Assembly (NCBI GenBank): GCA_027491315.1
Contig: JAIXWL010000003.1
Span: forward strand, 62,001-126,000
DNA length: 64,000 nucleotides
Direction of reading: 5' to 3'
Source: Cytophagaceae bacterium
GTDB taxonomy: Bacteria; Bacteroidota; Bacteroidia; Cytophagales; Spirosomataceae
Part shown: positions 53,668 to 63,191 of the stretch, piece by piece
Layout of the letters: each line of letters opens with the position of its first letter
Position numbering within the stretch: the first letter of the stretch is position 1
Program-made: the position numbers and the translations under genes
The notes under the pieces: generated by a model
Told to the model about the DNA's origin: nothing
The model's database searches: none
Seen by the model: the letters and a program-made list of their open reading frames with translations, nothing else

Positions 53668-55281
53668 TTACAAATTTACCCTTTGAGATTTCACCGTGCT
53701 GTCGGTAATAAACTCATCGTAGGTCATTAATTTATCCAAACAAGATTTTGAACCTAATTCAATCACTCGGTTAGCTACTGTATTCGTTAATTGATGATCA
53801 TGGCAAGTAAATAATATCGTACCAGGAAACTCGATCATCCCATTGTTTAAAGCTGTGATGGATTCGAGGTCCAAGTGGTTGGTAGGCTCATCAAATAAGA
53901 GCACGTTGGCTCCGGACAACATCATTCTAGAAAACATACAACGCTGCTTTTCACCTCCAGAAATTACCGTACATTTTTTCAAAGCCTCATCACCTGAAAA
54001 CAACATTCTACCTAAAAATCCACGAATAAAACTTTCATCTTTCTCGGTAGAATATTGACGTAACCAATCTACCAAGTTCAATGAATCATCTTTGAAATAA
54101 GCGGCATTGTCATTGGGCAAATAGGTTTGAGTGGTTGTTACACCCCACTTAAATTCTCCCCCACTGGCCTTTCTTTCTCCCATGAGAATATCAAATAATG
54201 CTGTAATAGCCAAAGAATCTTTAGCAAGAAAGGCTACTTTATCTCCTTTATTGATAGTAAAAGATAAATTAGAGAATAGGGTAATGCCTTCTTCTGTTTG
54301 GTAAGACAAATTATCTACACTTAATAATTGATCTCCTGCTTCGCGCTCAGGTTTAAAATTGATGAATGGATATTTACGAGAAGAAGGCTTAATATCCTCC
54401 ACTTGTAATTTATCTAACATTTTCTGACGGGCAGTAGCTTGTTTCGATTTGGCGACATTGGCAGAGAATCTACGAATGAACTCTTCCAATTCCTTACGCT
54501 TCTCATCCGTTTTCTTATTTTGATCTGTTCTTTGTCTCGCAGCTAATTGAGATGATTCATACCAAAAAGTATAGGTACCTCCATACAATTGAATCTTTCC
54601 AAAATCAAGGTCAGCAATGTGGGTACAAACATTATCTAAAAAGTGTCGGTCGTGAGAAACTACGATTACCGTATTTTTAAAATTCTGTAAATAACCTTCT
54701 AACCACATGATGGAATCAATATCCAAGTTGTTGGTCGGTTCATCCAATAATAAAATATCAGGATTTCCAAACAAGGCCTGTGCCAAAAGTACTTTTACCT
54801 TTTCTGATCCATTGATATCCTTCAACAATGAATAATGAATATCCTCCTTAATACCTAAACCACTCAATAAAGTAGCTGCCTCAGATTCCGCTTCCCAACC
54901 ATTCAATTCTGCAAATTCAGCTTCTAAATCAGCGGCTTTATTTCCATCTTCCTCAGTGAAGTCTTCCTTCATATAGATGGCATCCTTTTCTAACATGATG
55001 TCATACAGGCGTTTATTTCCCATAATGACCGTTTGCAAGACAGGGAACTCCTCATATTCGAAGTGATTTTGCTTTAAAATCGACATACGCTCGCCAGGAT
55101 TCATGCTAACACTTCCTGTTTGAGAATCAATTTCACCCGAAAGAATCTTTAAAAAAGTAGATTTACCAGCACCGTTGGCACCAATTAAACCATAACAGTT
55201 TCCTTCTGTAAATTTGATATTTACTTCTTCGAATAATACTCTTTTCCCAAATCGAAGGGAAACATTGGACACCTGCAACAT
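53668..55281 (-). CDS. ABC-F family ATPase (YbiT/YkpA type)
   Basis: ABC-F proteins are soluble twin-ATPase proteins that act on the ribosome. From the ATG at 55279-55281 (MLQVSNVSLRFGKRV) this one is 537 residues; a start 36 bases upstream would lie in the promoter box. Walker A motifs are GANGAGKST in the first domain and a degenerate AKDSLA-type stretch in the second. Walker B motifs are LLLDEPTNNLD and LLFDEPTNHLD. The first signature reads NGSEK, the second SGGEKQR. The linker between domains is basic. Role in translation or antibiotic protection cannot be told. Confidence 0.88.
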   Translation of the reverse strand: MLQVSNVSLRFGKRVLFEEVNIKFTEGNCYGLIGANGAGKSTFLKILSGEIDSQTGSVSMNPGERMSILKQNHFEYEEFPVLQTVIMGNKRLYDIMLEKDAIYMKEDFTEEDGNKAADLEAEFAELNGWEAESEAATLLSGLGIKEDIHYSLLKDINGSEKVKVLLAQALFGNPDILLLDEPTNNLDIDSIMWLEGYLQNFKNTVIVVSHDRHFLDNVCTHIADLDFGKIQLYGGTYTFWYESSQLAARQRTDQNKKTDEKRKELEEFIRRFSANVAKSKQATARQKMLDKLQVEDIKPSSRKYPFINFKPEREAGDQLLSVDNLSYQTEEGITLFSNLSFTINKGDKVAFLAKDSLAITALFDILMGERKASGGEFKWGVTTTQTYLPNDNAAYFKDDSLNLVDWLRQYSTEKDESFIRGFLGRMLFSGDEALKKCTVISGGEKQRCMFSRMMLSGANVLLFDEPTNHLDLESITALNNGMIEFPGTILFTCHDHQLTNTVANRVIELGSKSCLDKLMTYDEFITDSTVKSQRVNL

Positions 55282-55304
55282 AGCGTATTTAATTAAATAA
55301 GGCG

Positions 55305-55312
55305 CAAAATTA
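55305..55312 (-). promoter_or_regulatory. Promoter -7 box of the ABC-F gene
   Basis: TAATTTTG on the minus strand matches TAnnTTTG, 23 bases before the ATG at 55281. It argues against the longer frame that begins at 55317, which lies upstream of this box. Confidence 0.5.
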
Positions 55313-55393
55313 CTCATTTTGAACCTAGAAAAAAATGAATATTTTTATTCCTATCCCATATTTTTTTTGCAATTTCAAACTCGATACCTAATA

Positions 55394-56110
55394 ATGACCT
55401 TGGAAAAATTAAATTCCTCCTCCGTTATGGACTCTTTACATTCGCTTCATCTATCACTACATGAGGGAGGATTAGAATACCAAGATGCCTCAGGATTGGT
55501 ATTTGGACATATCGATTGGTCCAAGTCTGGGAAAATTCAAAAAGAAAATTGGGAGAAAAAAGGCATAAACCCTACAAAAATTGAACAAGTGTATGTTCAA
55601 ATATGTCATACACATTTTCTACTAATTCCACAAAAATACGATAGCCCCATCTATAGAATAGGATTCTTGGAAAAAGCATTAGGAGAAGACACCTTAATTG
55701 GACAAGAAATCCATGTTCAGCCTATCCCATCCGAACTTGCCAATTTACTCTTTCTTATACCTAGTGACTGGAAAGACTTAATCAGTTATTGGTTTCCTTT
55801 GTCAGAAATTACATACTCACATTACTTAGAAAAGCTTTTACCTCAATCACCAGAAAATGGTCTAAGCATATCAATTCAAAACCAAAAAGCCTGCATGGTG
55901 TTAAGGAAATCCGGAAAATTAGTGCTAGCCAATATTTATCCATATACCAAGGCAACTGAATTAGCCTTCTACATTCATTCTATTCGAGATAGCTACTTTA
56001 TAAAGTGGAATTCAAATAGTATTCATTGGATAGGAGAAATAGATTCCCATTTATATGAAGAATTAAGTCAATTTAAGATTTATACCCCAACCATTTCTCA
56101 TGAAGCATAG
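55394..56110 (+). CDS. DUF3822 family protein
   Basis: The 238-residue product, from the ATG at 55394 (MTLEKLNSSSVMDSL), resembles DUF3822 proteins of Bacteroidota, which are predicted to have an actin/hexokinase-like fold and unknown function. SKSGKIQKENWEKKGI and the C-terminal WIGEIDSHLYEELSQF are visible. In many relatives it is adjacent to rsmD and coaD; here it overlaps coaD by 11 bases and rsmD is absent. The overlap suggests coupled translation with coaD. Confidence 0.7.
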   Translation: MTLEKLNSSSVMDSLHSLHLSLHEGGLEYQDASGLVFGHIDWSKSGKIQKENWEKKGINPTKIEQVYVQICHTHFLLIPQKYDSPIYRIGFLEKALGEDTLIGQEIHVQPIPSELANLLFLIPSDWKDLISYWFPLSEITYSHYLEKLLPQSPENGLSISIQNQKACMVLRKSGKLVLANIYPYTKATELAFYIHSIRDSYFIKWNSNSIHWIGEIDSHLYEELSQFKIYTPTISHEA

Positions 56111-56570
56111 AACTGCTTTTTTCCCAGGTTCTTTTGACCCTTTTACAAAAGGCCATGAAGATATTGTATTGAGAGCCTTAGCTCTATTTGATGAAATTGT
56201 GATTGGAATTGGTCATAATTCTAGTAAAGCACGCTATTTTTCACTCGAAAAAATGAAAGCGGCTATCGAGAAAACATTCGAAGGAAAACCCATTCGCGTG
56301 GTTACTTATCAAAATTTAACGGCTACGGTTGCTAAAGAAGTAGGGGCTCGATTTATTATTAGAGGTCTTAGAAATACGACAGACTTTGAATATGAAAACT
56401 CCATTTCTCAGGTAAATAGGCATATCAATGAAGAATTGGAAACGGTTTTTTTGATCACTTCCCCTCACCTCGCTCCTATCAGTTCTACCATTATCAGGGA
56501 TTTGCATCGATATGGGAGCTCAATCAATCAATATTTACCTTATAATTTAGAAGAAGAACAAAGCAACTGA
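56100..56570 (+). CDS. coaD: Phosphopantetheine adenylyltransferase
   Basis: CoaD transfers AMP to 4'-phosphopantetheine, the penultimate step of coenzyme A synthesis. The 156-residue product has the nucleotidyltransferase start FFPGSFDPFTKGHEDIV with the HxGH-type pattern TKGH, then RFIIRGLRNTTDFEYE and the ISSTIIRDLHRYG motif near the end. Length is normal. It starts inside the DUF3822 gene, and its last 31 bases overlap the convergent NUDIX gene. Confidence 0.95.
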   Translation: MKHRTAFFPGSFDPFTKGHEDIVLRALALFDEIVIGIGHNSSKARYFSLEKMKAAIEKTFEGKPIRVVTYQNLTATVAKEVGARFIIRGLRNTTDFEYENSISQVNRHINEELETVFLITSPHLAPISSTIIRDLHRYGSSINQYLPYNLEEEQSN

Positions 56571-57235
56571 TAACGATGAATGACATAACGTATCGAGCTA
56601 TATGTGTTGGTCATAGCTTTGTTCATCGCTGCTGTTCCTAGCCAATCAACTTTTTCAATATTTTCTTCTTTTTGTGGGACTAATTTAGGGTCACCTAAGG
56701 CATTCATTAAATACCACTTCGTTTTCTTTAAAATTCGTTGATTTTTATGCGTATAGGTATGATAGGTCGTACAAAGTTTTTTATCTAACAAAGCTTTAAC
56801 ATTACATTCCTCTTCCACCTCTCGAACAGCAGCTTTTTTAAACTTCTCTCCCTTCTCCAACTTACCTTTTGGCAAATCCCATTTACCCAATCTCAGCATC
56901 CACAGTACTTTATCCTCAGTATTTAAAACCACTCCACCTGCTGCCTCCAATAATTGGTACATGGCAAAAATACGCTGTTTAAAAGGTTTAATATCCTTGA
57001 CTAATATATAAAGCGAATCAAACTTAGCACCAGATTTTTGATGTAAACTGTGGATTAATTTCTCTATTTGGTCTAAGGTTAAATTTAGGATACAGGTATG
57101 TCCCTTAAAATCTGACAACCTAATTGGTTGAAGACGCGCATCAATAACCACCTCAAATTCATCCCCCATAGGTATGGCATGTTTCTTGGATTCCTTGTAA
57201 ATGCGAATCGGACGGTCGTCTATAAACAATATCAT
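56540..57235 (-). CDS. NUDIX hydrolase
   Basis: The 231-residue product contains the NUDIX box (GKLEKGEKFKKAAVREVEEE, about residues 120-139), which binds the divalent metal and hydrolyses a nucleoside diphosphate linked to another group. An N-terminal part of about 75 residues is not recognised and may fix the substrate. The C-terminal part after the box is also family-like (HTYTHKNQRILKKTKWY). Substrate unknown. The 3' end overlaps coaD by 31 bases, which is unusual for convergent genes. Confidence 0.85.
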   Translation of the reverse strand: MILFIDDRPIRIYKESKKHAIPMGDEFEVVIDARLQPIRLSDFKGHTCILNLTLDQIEKLIHSLHQKSGAKFDSLYILVKDIKPFKQRIFAMYQLLEAAGGVVLNTEDKVLWMLRLGKWDLPKGKLEKGEKFKKAAVREVEEECNVKALLDKKLCTTYHTYTHKNQRILKKTKWYLMNALGDPKLVPQKEENIEKVDWLGTAAMNKAMTNTYSSIRYVIHRYQLLCSSSKL

Positions 57236-57260
57236 GTGTAGAATTCAGAATTTAAGTAGG

Positions 57261-57268
57261 CAAAAATA
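57261..57268 (-). promoter_or_regulatory. Promoter -7 box of the NUDIX gene
   Basis: TATTTTTG on the minus strand, 25 bases before the ATG at 57235, matches TAnnTTTG. The -33 region shows no clear TTTG. Confidence 0.45.
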
Positions 57269-57300
57269 GAATTAATTAATGAAAGATAACTTGAATAAAC

Positions 57301-57308
57301 TATTTTTG
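57301..57308 (+). promoter_or_regulatory. Promoter -7 box of pyrE
   Basis: TATTTTTG matches TAnnTTTG and ends 27 bases before the ATG at 57336; a start at the TTG 57321 would leave only 12 bases. Confidence 0.5.
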
Positions 57309-57335
57309 CACATATAATCTTTGAAACAAATTCCT

Positions 57336-57974
57336 ATGCCTGATTTTACTATTTCACAAGAAGTTGCCCAACACTTATTAAGCGTAAAAGCCATCCAATT
57401 AAGACCTGATCAACCATTTAAATGGGCATCTGGATGGAACTCCCCGATTTATTGTGATAATCGTATTTCTCTATCCTACCCGGAAGTTAGAACGTACATC
57501 AAAAATTGCTTATCTGCTGCTGTAAAGGCGTATTTCGCAGATGTTGAGATTATAGCAGGTGTGGCCACTGCTGGCATTGCCCAAGGGGCTTTAGTAGCCG
57601 ATTATTTAGACCTTCCGTTTTGTTATGTTAGACCTGAGCCAAAAAAGCATGGTATGGGAAACCAAATAGAAGGTCATATTGAAAAAGGTCAAAAGGTAGT
57701 TTTAATAGAAGATTTAATTTCAACTGGAGGCAGTTCCTTAAAAGCTGCTACCGCCCTACAAGAAGCAGGAGCAGAAGTATTAGGTATGGTAGCCATTTTT
57801 ACCTATGGCTTTCAAATTGCCGAAGATAATTTCAAAAATCATGGTATTCCTTGCGTCACCTTAAGTAACTATGATGTCTTAATAGATGAGGCCGTTAAAT
57901 TAAATCACGTAACAGAAACTCAATTAATGACTTTACAAGACTGGAGAATTAATCCGAGTGAATGGAAAAAATAA
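57336..57974 (+). CDS. pyrE: Orotate phosphoribosyltransferase
   Basis: PyrE joins orotate to PRPP, forming OMP in pyrimidine synthesis. From the ATG at 57336 (MPDFTISQEVAQHL) it is 212 residues. The PRPP-binding motif VVLIEDLISTGGSS (about residues 122-135) is intact, as are FKWASGWNSPIYCDNR and CYVRPEPKKHGMGNQIEG. An upstream TTG in frame would add only five residues. No other pyr gene is adjacent. dprA converges on it two bases after the stop. Confidence 0.94.
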   Translation: MPDFTISQEVAQHLLSVKAIQLRPDQPFKWASGWNSPIYCDNRISLSYPEVRTYIKNCLSAAVKAYFADVEIIAGVATAGIAQGALVADYLDLPFCYVRPEPKKHGMGNQIEGHIEKGQKVVLIEDLISTGGSSLKAATALQEAGAEVLGMVAIFTYGFQIAEDNFKNHGIPCVTLSNYDVLIDEAVKLNHVTETQLMTLQDWRINPSEWKK

Positions 57975-57975
57975 G

Positions 57976-59076
57976 TTATTTTAAGCTATAACGATGACCT
58001 GGCAATGTTTTAATGAATCCCTGAAATTCCAAATTCAATAAAAGCATTGCCAGTTGATTTATTCCTTTTTGCAATTTCCAAGCTATTTCATCCAGGGCTA
58101 AATTTTTTTCTTGGTAAAGTAATGCCAAAATCTGGCTCTCGTCATCTGATAATTGACTCCATAACAAACTTTTATTTCTTTGAATTTTATTGGAACTAGA
58201 TTGCCAATTCAAAAGCTCTTTACAAGCTGCCCAATCGGTGTAAATGGTAGCTTGATTTTTCTGAATCAACCGATTACAACCTTCTGAGAACACTTTTTGT
58301 AAATTTCCAGGAACAGCTAATACCTCTCGGTGATAATTATTCGCATATTCGGCCGTTATCAATGCACCCCCTTTCTCAGCTGCCTCAACCACAATCGTGG
58401 CATCTGCCATCCCAGCGATGATACGATTTCGTAGTGGGAAAAATCTCGGGTCGGGTTTTTGATGAAATGGATGTTCTGAAATGATTCCTCCCAATTCCAT
58501 CATTTGATAGGCGTATTTACTATGTAAGGAAGGATATATTCGTTGAAATCCCCCAGCCAAAACCGCGATAGTTGGAATTTTTAATTCAATACAAGCTTGA
58601 TGAAGGGCAATATCAATCCCATAAGCTAATCCACTAATAAAAAGGACATCGTCCTCCAAAGAATCCCTGACAATTTGATAAGTGATTTCTTTGCCATATT
58701 CGGTAGCTTTTCTTGTTCCTACCAATGCCATCACTTTTTCATACTGAAAATTCACATTTCCCTTAAAATACAATAATAGAGGAGCATCATATAACTGTTT
58801 TAATCGATGTGGATAATCCTCATCCAAGTAAAAAAATAATTGAATTCCCTCCTTAAGACAATCTGAATAAATTCGCTCTGCCTCATGTAAAACTTGATTC
58901 AATTTTAATTCTTGCGCAATCATCGGACCGATGTGCGGTACTTTTTTTAGTTGTGAAGTACTGGATTGAAATATCTGTTTGGCAGAACCCAAATAGGAAA
59001 TCAATCGACGGGCATTAACATACCCAATTTGAGGTACTAAACTTAGGGCTATTTGATATACTTTTTCTTCCTCCAT
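57976..59076 (-). CDS. dprA: DNA-processing protein DprA
   Basis: DprA protects incoming single strands and loads RecA during natural transformation, although many non-competent bacteria also have it. The 366-residue product has an N-terminal helix-hairpin-helix part (about residues 1-65; KKVPHIGPMIAQEL), the Rossmann domain with VGTRKATEYG, SGLAYGIDIALHQ, AVLAGGFQRIYP, SEHPFHQ and EAAEKGGALITAEYA, and a C-terminal winged-helix-like part. recA, its partner, is at 41157. Confidence 0.93.
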   Translation of the reverse strand: MEEEKVYQIALSLVPQIGYVNARRLISYLGSAKQIFQSSTSQLKKVPHIGPMIAQELKLNQVLHEAERIYSDCLKEGIQLFFYLDEDYPHRLKQLYDAPLLLYFKGNVNFQYEKVMALVGTRKATEYGKEITYQIVRDSLEDDVLFISGLAYGIDIALHQACIELKIPTIAVLAGGFQRIYPSLHSKYAYQMMELGGIISEHPFHQKPDPRFFPLRNRIIAGMADATIVVEAAEKGGALITAEYANNYHREVLAVPGNLQKVFSEGCNRLIQKNQATIYTDWAACKELLNWQSSSNKIQRNKSLLWSQLSDDESQILALLYQEKNLALDEIAWKLQKGINQLAMLLLNLEFQGFIKTLPGHRYSLK

Positions 59077-59112
59077 CGGGATATGATTCCATTTTTTCCC
59101 GAAAGAAAAAAA

Positions 59113-59442
59113 TCATTCTCCCAAATCCTCGCGAAGCCCTTGTAAAAATTGACGAATTTCAGTTAACTGATTAATGAGAGGTGTATTAACATTTTTTGCT
59201 TCCCCACGATGATTGATGGCTTGCTTGGCTCCTTCAATGGTTAAGCCTTTCTCCTCGATCAATTGGATCAAAACTTTAATTTTTTCTATATCCTCCGGAG
59301 TATATTTCCTAATTCCGCTAGATCTACGCTTGGGCATTAGATGAGGAAACTGGGTTTCCCAATACCTCAACTTAGAAGTTTTCACTTTGAAAATCTCCGC
59401 AACTTCAGAAATCGAATAATATTGTTTACTGTACTGTTCCAT
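59113..59442 (-). CDS. Short MerR family transcriptional regulator
   Basis: The 109-residue product has the MerR helix-turn-helix (YSISEVAEIFKVKTSKLRYWE, preceded by YY) and the following KRRSSGIRKYTPEDIEKI, but ends soon after (about 25 residues beyond), without an effector-binding domain. It is presumably a DNA-binding dimer with no sensor. Such short forms are common in Bacteroidota. It lies 36 bp upstream of dprA on the same strand, so it may be co-transcribed with it. Confidence 0.85.
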   Translation of the reverse strand: MEQYSKQYYSISEVAEIFKVKTSKLRYWETQFPHLMPKRRSSGIRKYTPEDIEKIKVLIQLIEEKGLTIEGAKQAINHRGEAKNVNTPLINQLTEIRQFLQGLREDLGE

Positions 59443-59497
59443 CTAATAAATTAAAACCTTGTTGGCCTGCAAAATCAAGAATTCGAATAAAAACACG

Positions 59498-59534
59498 TAA
59501 TTTTGCACTTCCTTTGATTAGAAAAATCAGGAAG
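59498..59534 (+). promoter_or_regulatory. alaS promoter box and 5' hairpin
   Basis: TAATTTTG (59498-59505) is a perfect TAnnTTTG box. Just beyond the expected start of transcription, CTTCCT/AGGAAG (59508-59513 and 59529-59534) and GATT/AATC (59516-59519 and 59525-59528) form a stem with a two-base bulge around AGAAA. It could protect the 5' end; that is inference. Confidence 0.4.
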
Positions 59535-59568
59535 AAATAAAATTACCCATAATTTCGATATTAAACCA

Positions 59569-62205
59569 ATGACTTCAACGGAGATCCGCCAGCATTTTTT
59601 AGCTTTTTTTCAATCGAAAGGACATTTAATTGTACCATCTGCGCCATTAGTCGCTAAAAATGACCCTACCCTATTATTTAATAATTCAGGTATGGCTCAA
59701 TTCAAGGATTTTTTCTTGGGAAATGGTACTCCTCCGTCGAAAAGAATTGCTGATACTCAAAAATGCCTTCGTGTTTCTGGTAAGCATAATGATTTAGAGG
59801 ATGTAGGATTTGATACCTATCACCATACCATGTTTGAAATGTTAGGAAACTGGTCTTTTGGTGATTATTTCAAGAAAGAAGCCTTAGCTTGGTCATGGGA
59901 ACTATTAACCGAGGTATATAAACTTCCTAAGGAGCGTATATATGTTTCCGTCTTTGAGGGAGATGCCAAAGATGGTGTACCTTTTGACCAGGAAGCTTTT
60001 GATATTTGGAAGGCTATTGTGGGGGAAGAAAGAATCATTCTAGGAAATAAAAAAGATAATTTTTGGGAAATGGGTGAAACGGGACCATGTGGCCCTTGTT
60101 CAGAGATTCATATTGACCTAAGAAACCAAGATGAAGTAGATCGAATCCCAGGAAAATCATTGGTTAATGCCGATCATCCGCAAGTAGTGGAAATTTGGAA
60201 CAATGTGTTTATGCAATTTGAACGCATGGCAGATGGATCATTGGTAGCACTTCCCTCCAAACACGTAGATACGGGTATGGGCTTTGAACGTTTATGCATG
60301 GCCATCCAAGGGAAGCAATCGAATTATGACACCGATGTATTCCAAGGCAGTATTCAGCACTTAGCCAAGAAAAGTGGAATATCCTATGGCCAAGATAAAT
60401 GGACTGATATTGCCATGCGTGTCATTGCTGACCATATTCGTGCCATTGCATTCTCTATTTCAGATGGACAATTACCTTCCAATGCGAAAGCTGGCTATGT
60501 AATTCGACGAATCCTACGTCGTGCCGTGCGTTATGGATATACCTATTTAGGCTTTAAAGAGCCTTTTATGTATGAATTAATTCCATTATTAGCTCAACAA
60601 TTTAAAGGCGTATTTGATGAATTAATTTCACAAGAAGCATTTGTAGCCAAAGTAATTTATGAAGAAGAAGTTTCTTTCTTAAGAACCTTGTCAACAGGAT
60701 TAGTTCGTTTAGATAAATTAATGGAAGAAACCCAAGCCAAAGGAAACAAGGTCCTTACGGGTGAAGATGTTTTTGAATTAAATGACACCTATGGTTTTCC
60801 AGTTGATTTAACTGCTTTGATAGCACGTGAAAAAGGAATGGAGATTGATGAGCCTGGATTCCAGCAGGCATTAAATGCCCAAAAGAATCGCTCCAGAAAG
60901 GATGCAGGAGCCAGTGCAGAAGACTGGGTTAACCTGTTTGATAGTGATGAAGTGTCCTTTGTTGGATATGATCATTCGACCTGGACTACACGTGTGGTGA
61001 AATACCAAAAAGTTCAAAATAAAGCAGGAATTCAATACAAAATTGTGTTGGAAAGTACTCCTTTCTATGCTGAATCAGGTGGACAAGTGGGTGATTTTGG
61101 CTTTTTGTTATTCAAAAAATCGGGCACGAAAATCGCCATCATCGATACCAAAAAAGAAAATGATTTAATTGTTCATTGGACAACGGATGCTCGAATTGAA
61201 GAAGTGGCGCAGGAAGAGGAAGTCGTAGCTCAAATTGACGAAGAAAGAAGACAGGCCATCACTAGTCATCATAGTTCTACCCACTTAATGCAAGCGGCGC
61301 TTCAACAAATTCTAGGTAAACATGTGGCTCAAAAAGGAAGTTTGGTGAATGAGCAGTTATTACGTTTCGATTTCTCGCATTTTCAAAAAGTGACAGATGA
61401 GGAATTGAAGCAAATTGAAGACATGGTGAATGCCAAAATCATGGCTAATATTCCCTTATTAGAGGAAAGAAATGTTCCTATTGCGCAAGCTAAAGAAAAA
61501 GGGGCTATGGCATTATTTGGTGAAAAATATGGTGATTTTGTCCGTGTTATCACCTTTGATCCGACCTATTCTGTGGAACTTTGTGGAGGAACTCACGTTA
61601 ATTCAACGGGTGAAATTGCTTTATTCAAGATATTATCAGAAAGTTCAGTAGCCACTGGTGTACGCCGCATTGAGGCAGTTTGCTCACAGAAGGCATTTGA
61701 ACTATTAAATCAGCAAGCAAGCCAGCTGGAGCAAATCAATGAATTATTAAAAGCTCCTAAAGACATCGTTAAAGCAGTGGCTAGTCTTATCGAACAAAAT
61801 ACTAGCCTTCAAAAAACCATTGCCCAATATCAGGCAAACGAGATTAAACAGGTAAAGTCAGCTTTAAATGAGCAAATTTCAGGAAAAGGAGATTTACTTT
61901 ATTTAATCCAACAAGTTCATGTACCTCATGCAGATGCTTTGAAAAATCTAGCCTTTGATTTGAGCAATGAACACCAGCAATTATTCTGCTTATTAGCCGC
62001 TGAAATCGATGGAAAAGCAAGCTTAGCTTTAGCCATTTCAAAAGAACTGGTGGCAGCAAAATCTTTGGATGCAGGTAAAATCATTCGAGAATTAGCCAAG
62101 GAAGTACAAGGTGGCGGAGGTGGTCAAGCCTTTTTAGCTACTGCAGGTGGACAAAAACCGGAGGGTATCCCACAGGTAATTCAAGCAGCGCAACAATACA
62201 TTTAA
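59569..62205 (+). CDS. alaS: Alanyl-tRNA synthetase
   Basis: AlaS charges tRNA(Ala) with alanine and edits mischarged serine and glycine. The 878-residue product has the class II catalytic domain (about 1-250; TSTEIRQHFLAFFQSKGH, NNSGMAQFKDFFLGN), the editing domain with HHSSTHLMQAALQ and CGGTHVNSTGEI, and a C-terminal oligomerisation region ending GGGGQAFLATAGGQ. The length is usual. pabB follows after 8 bp and pabC 3 bp later, suggesting an operon. Confidence 0.97.
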   Translation: MTSTEIRQHFLAFFQSKGHLIVPSAPLVAKNDPTLLFNNSGMAQFKDFFLGNGTPPSKRIADTQKCLRVSGKHNDLEDVGFDTYHHTMFEMLGNWSFGDYFKKEALAWSWELLTEVYKLPKERIYVSVFEGDAKDGVPFDQEAFDIWKAIVGEERIILGNKKDNFWEMGETGPCGPCSEIHIDLRNQDEVDRIPGKSLVNADHPQVVEIWNNVFMQFERMADGSLVALPSKHVDTGMGFERLCMAIQGKQSNYDTDVFQGSIQHLAKKSGISYGQDKWTDIAMRVIADHIRAIAFSISDGQLPSNAKAGYVIRRILRRAVRYGYTYLGFKEPFMYELIPLLAQQFKGVFDELISQEAFVAKVIYEEEVSFLRTLSTGLVRLDKLMEETQAKGNKVLTGEDVFELNDTYGFPVDLTALIAREKGMEIDEPGFQQALNAQKNRSRKDAGASAEDWVNLFDSDEVSFVGYDHSTWTTRVVKYQKVQNKAGIQYKIVLESTPFYAESGGQVGDFGFLLFKKSGTKIAIIDTKKENDLIVHWTTDARIEEVAQEEEVVAQIDEERRQAITSHHSSTHLMQAALQQILGKHVAQKGSLVNEQLLRFDFSHFQKVTDEELKQIEDMVNAKIMANIPLLEERNVPIAQAKEKGAMALFGEKYGDFVRVITFDPTYSVELCGGTHVNSTGEIALFKILSESSVATGVRRIEAVCSQKAFELLNQQASQLEQINELLKAPKDIVKAVASLIEQNTSLQKTIAQYQANEIKQVKSALNEQISGKGDLLYLIQQVHVPHADALKNLAFDLSNEHQQLFCLLAAEIDGKASLALAISKELVAAKSLDAGKIIRELAKEVQGGGGGQAFLATAGGQKPEGIPQVIQAAQQYI

Positions 62206-62213
62206 TAAAGATT

Positions 62214-63188
62214 ATGAAGGATATTCCTTTTACCTCACTTGATCAAGCTGTCTCGGGCATGGATCAATGGAGCATGGAAGGGCGTCCTTTTGTCTTTATA
62301 TGTGATTATAAAGGAGAAAAAGTATGGTGGGGAACTGAAGAAGAAGCTCTTCAATTGGGCATAAGATTGGAAATCAACCAAATCCCCTCAAGTACTTTCA
62401 CAGGTGATGTATATTTTGAGAAATTTCCAATCAGTTATAAAGAGTATTTAGCTAAATTTTACCAGGTTCAAGCGGGTTTAAAACGAGGGGATTCATTTTT
62501 GGTCAATTTAACTTGTCCTACCCCCATTCAAACCAACCTGAGTTTAAAGGATATTTATTCATACGCACATGCTAAGTATAAATTACTGATCAGGGATCAA
62601 TTAGTGGTCTTCTCTCCCGAACCATTTATTCAAATTCATCAGCATAAAATTCAATGTTTCCCCATGAAGGGAACTTTGGCAGTGAATGAAAATAACCAAG
62701 CCGAAGACCTGCGGATAGATGCCAAGGAAAAAGCTGAACATGCCACCATTGTGGATTTAATTCGCAATGATATTAGCCGAGTAGCCCACCCAATTCAAGT
62801 GGAAAAATTTCAGTACATAGAACAAGTAAAGACACATAGTGAAGATTTATGGCAAATGTCCTCCTTGATTTCTGGTGAATTGATGCCCGCATTTCAGCAT
62901 AAAATTGGTAGTATTTTAAAAGCCATGTTACCCGCTGGCTCCATTACAGGCGCTCCCAAAATGGCCACCATGGAAATTATTGAAAAATCTGAAGGATACC
63001 CTCGAGGATTTTATACGGGAATTATGGGGAAATTTGATGGAAGTTCCTTAGATTCAGGAGTTTTAATCAGATTTATTGAACAAATTGATGAGAAGCTAAT
63101 TTTTAAAAGTGGAGGAGGAATTACGATCTTCTCCGACCCTGAAAAGGAATATTTGGAATTAATCCAAAAAGTTTACCTACCCATTTAA
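62214..63188 (+). CDS. pabB: Aminodeoxychorismate synthase component I, short form
   Basis: PabB converts chorismate with ammonia to 4-amino-4-deoxychorismate for folate synthesis. The 324-residue product is shorter than the enterobacterial enzyme (about 450), lacking much of the N-terminal domain, as in other Bacteroidota. The chorismate-binding core is complete: the lysine in FPMKGTLAV, VDLIRNDISRVA, and SITGAPKMATMEII near the C-terminus. SPEPFI replaces the more usual SPERF. No pabA glutaminase is adjacent. Confidence 0.88.
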   Translation: MKDIPFTSLDQAVSGMDQWSMEGRPFVFICDYKGEKVWWGTEEEALQLGIRLEINQIPSSTFTGDVYFEKFPISYKEYLAKFYQVQAGLKRGDSFLVNLTCPTPIQTNLSLKDIYSYAHAKYKLLIRDQLVVFSPEPFIQIHQHKIQCFPMKGTLAVNENNQAEDLRIDAKEKAEHATIVDLIRNDISRVAHPIQVEKFQYIEQVKTHSEDLWQMSSLISGELMPAFQHKIGSILKAMLPAGSITGAPKMATMEIIEKSEGYPRGFYTGIMGKFDGSSLDSGVLIRFIEQIDEKLIFKSGGGITIFSDPEKEYLELIQKVYLPI

Positions 63189-63191
63189 ACA

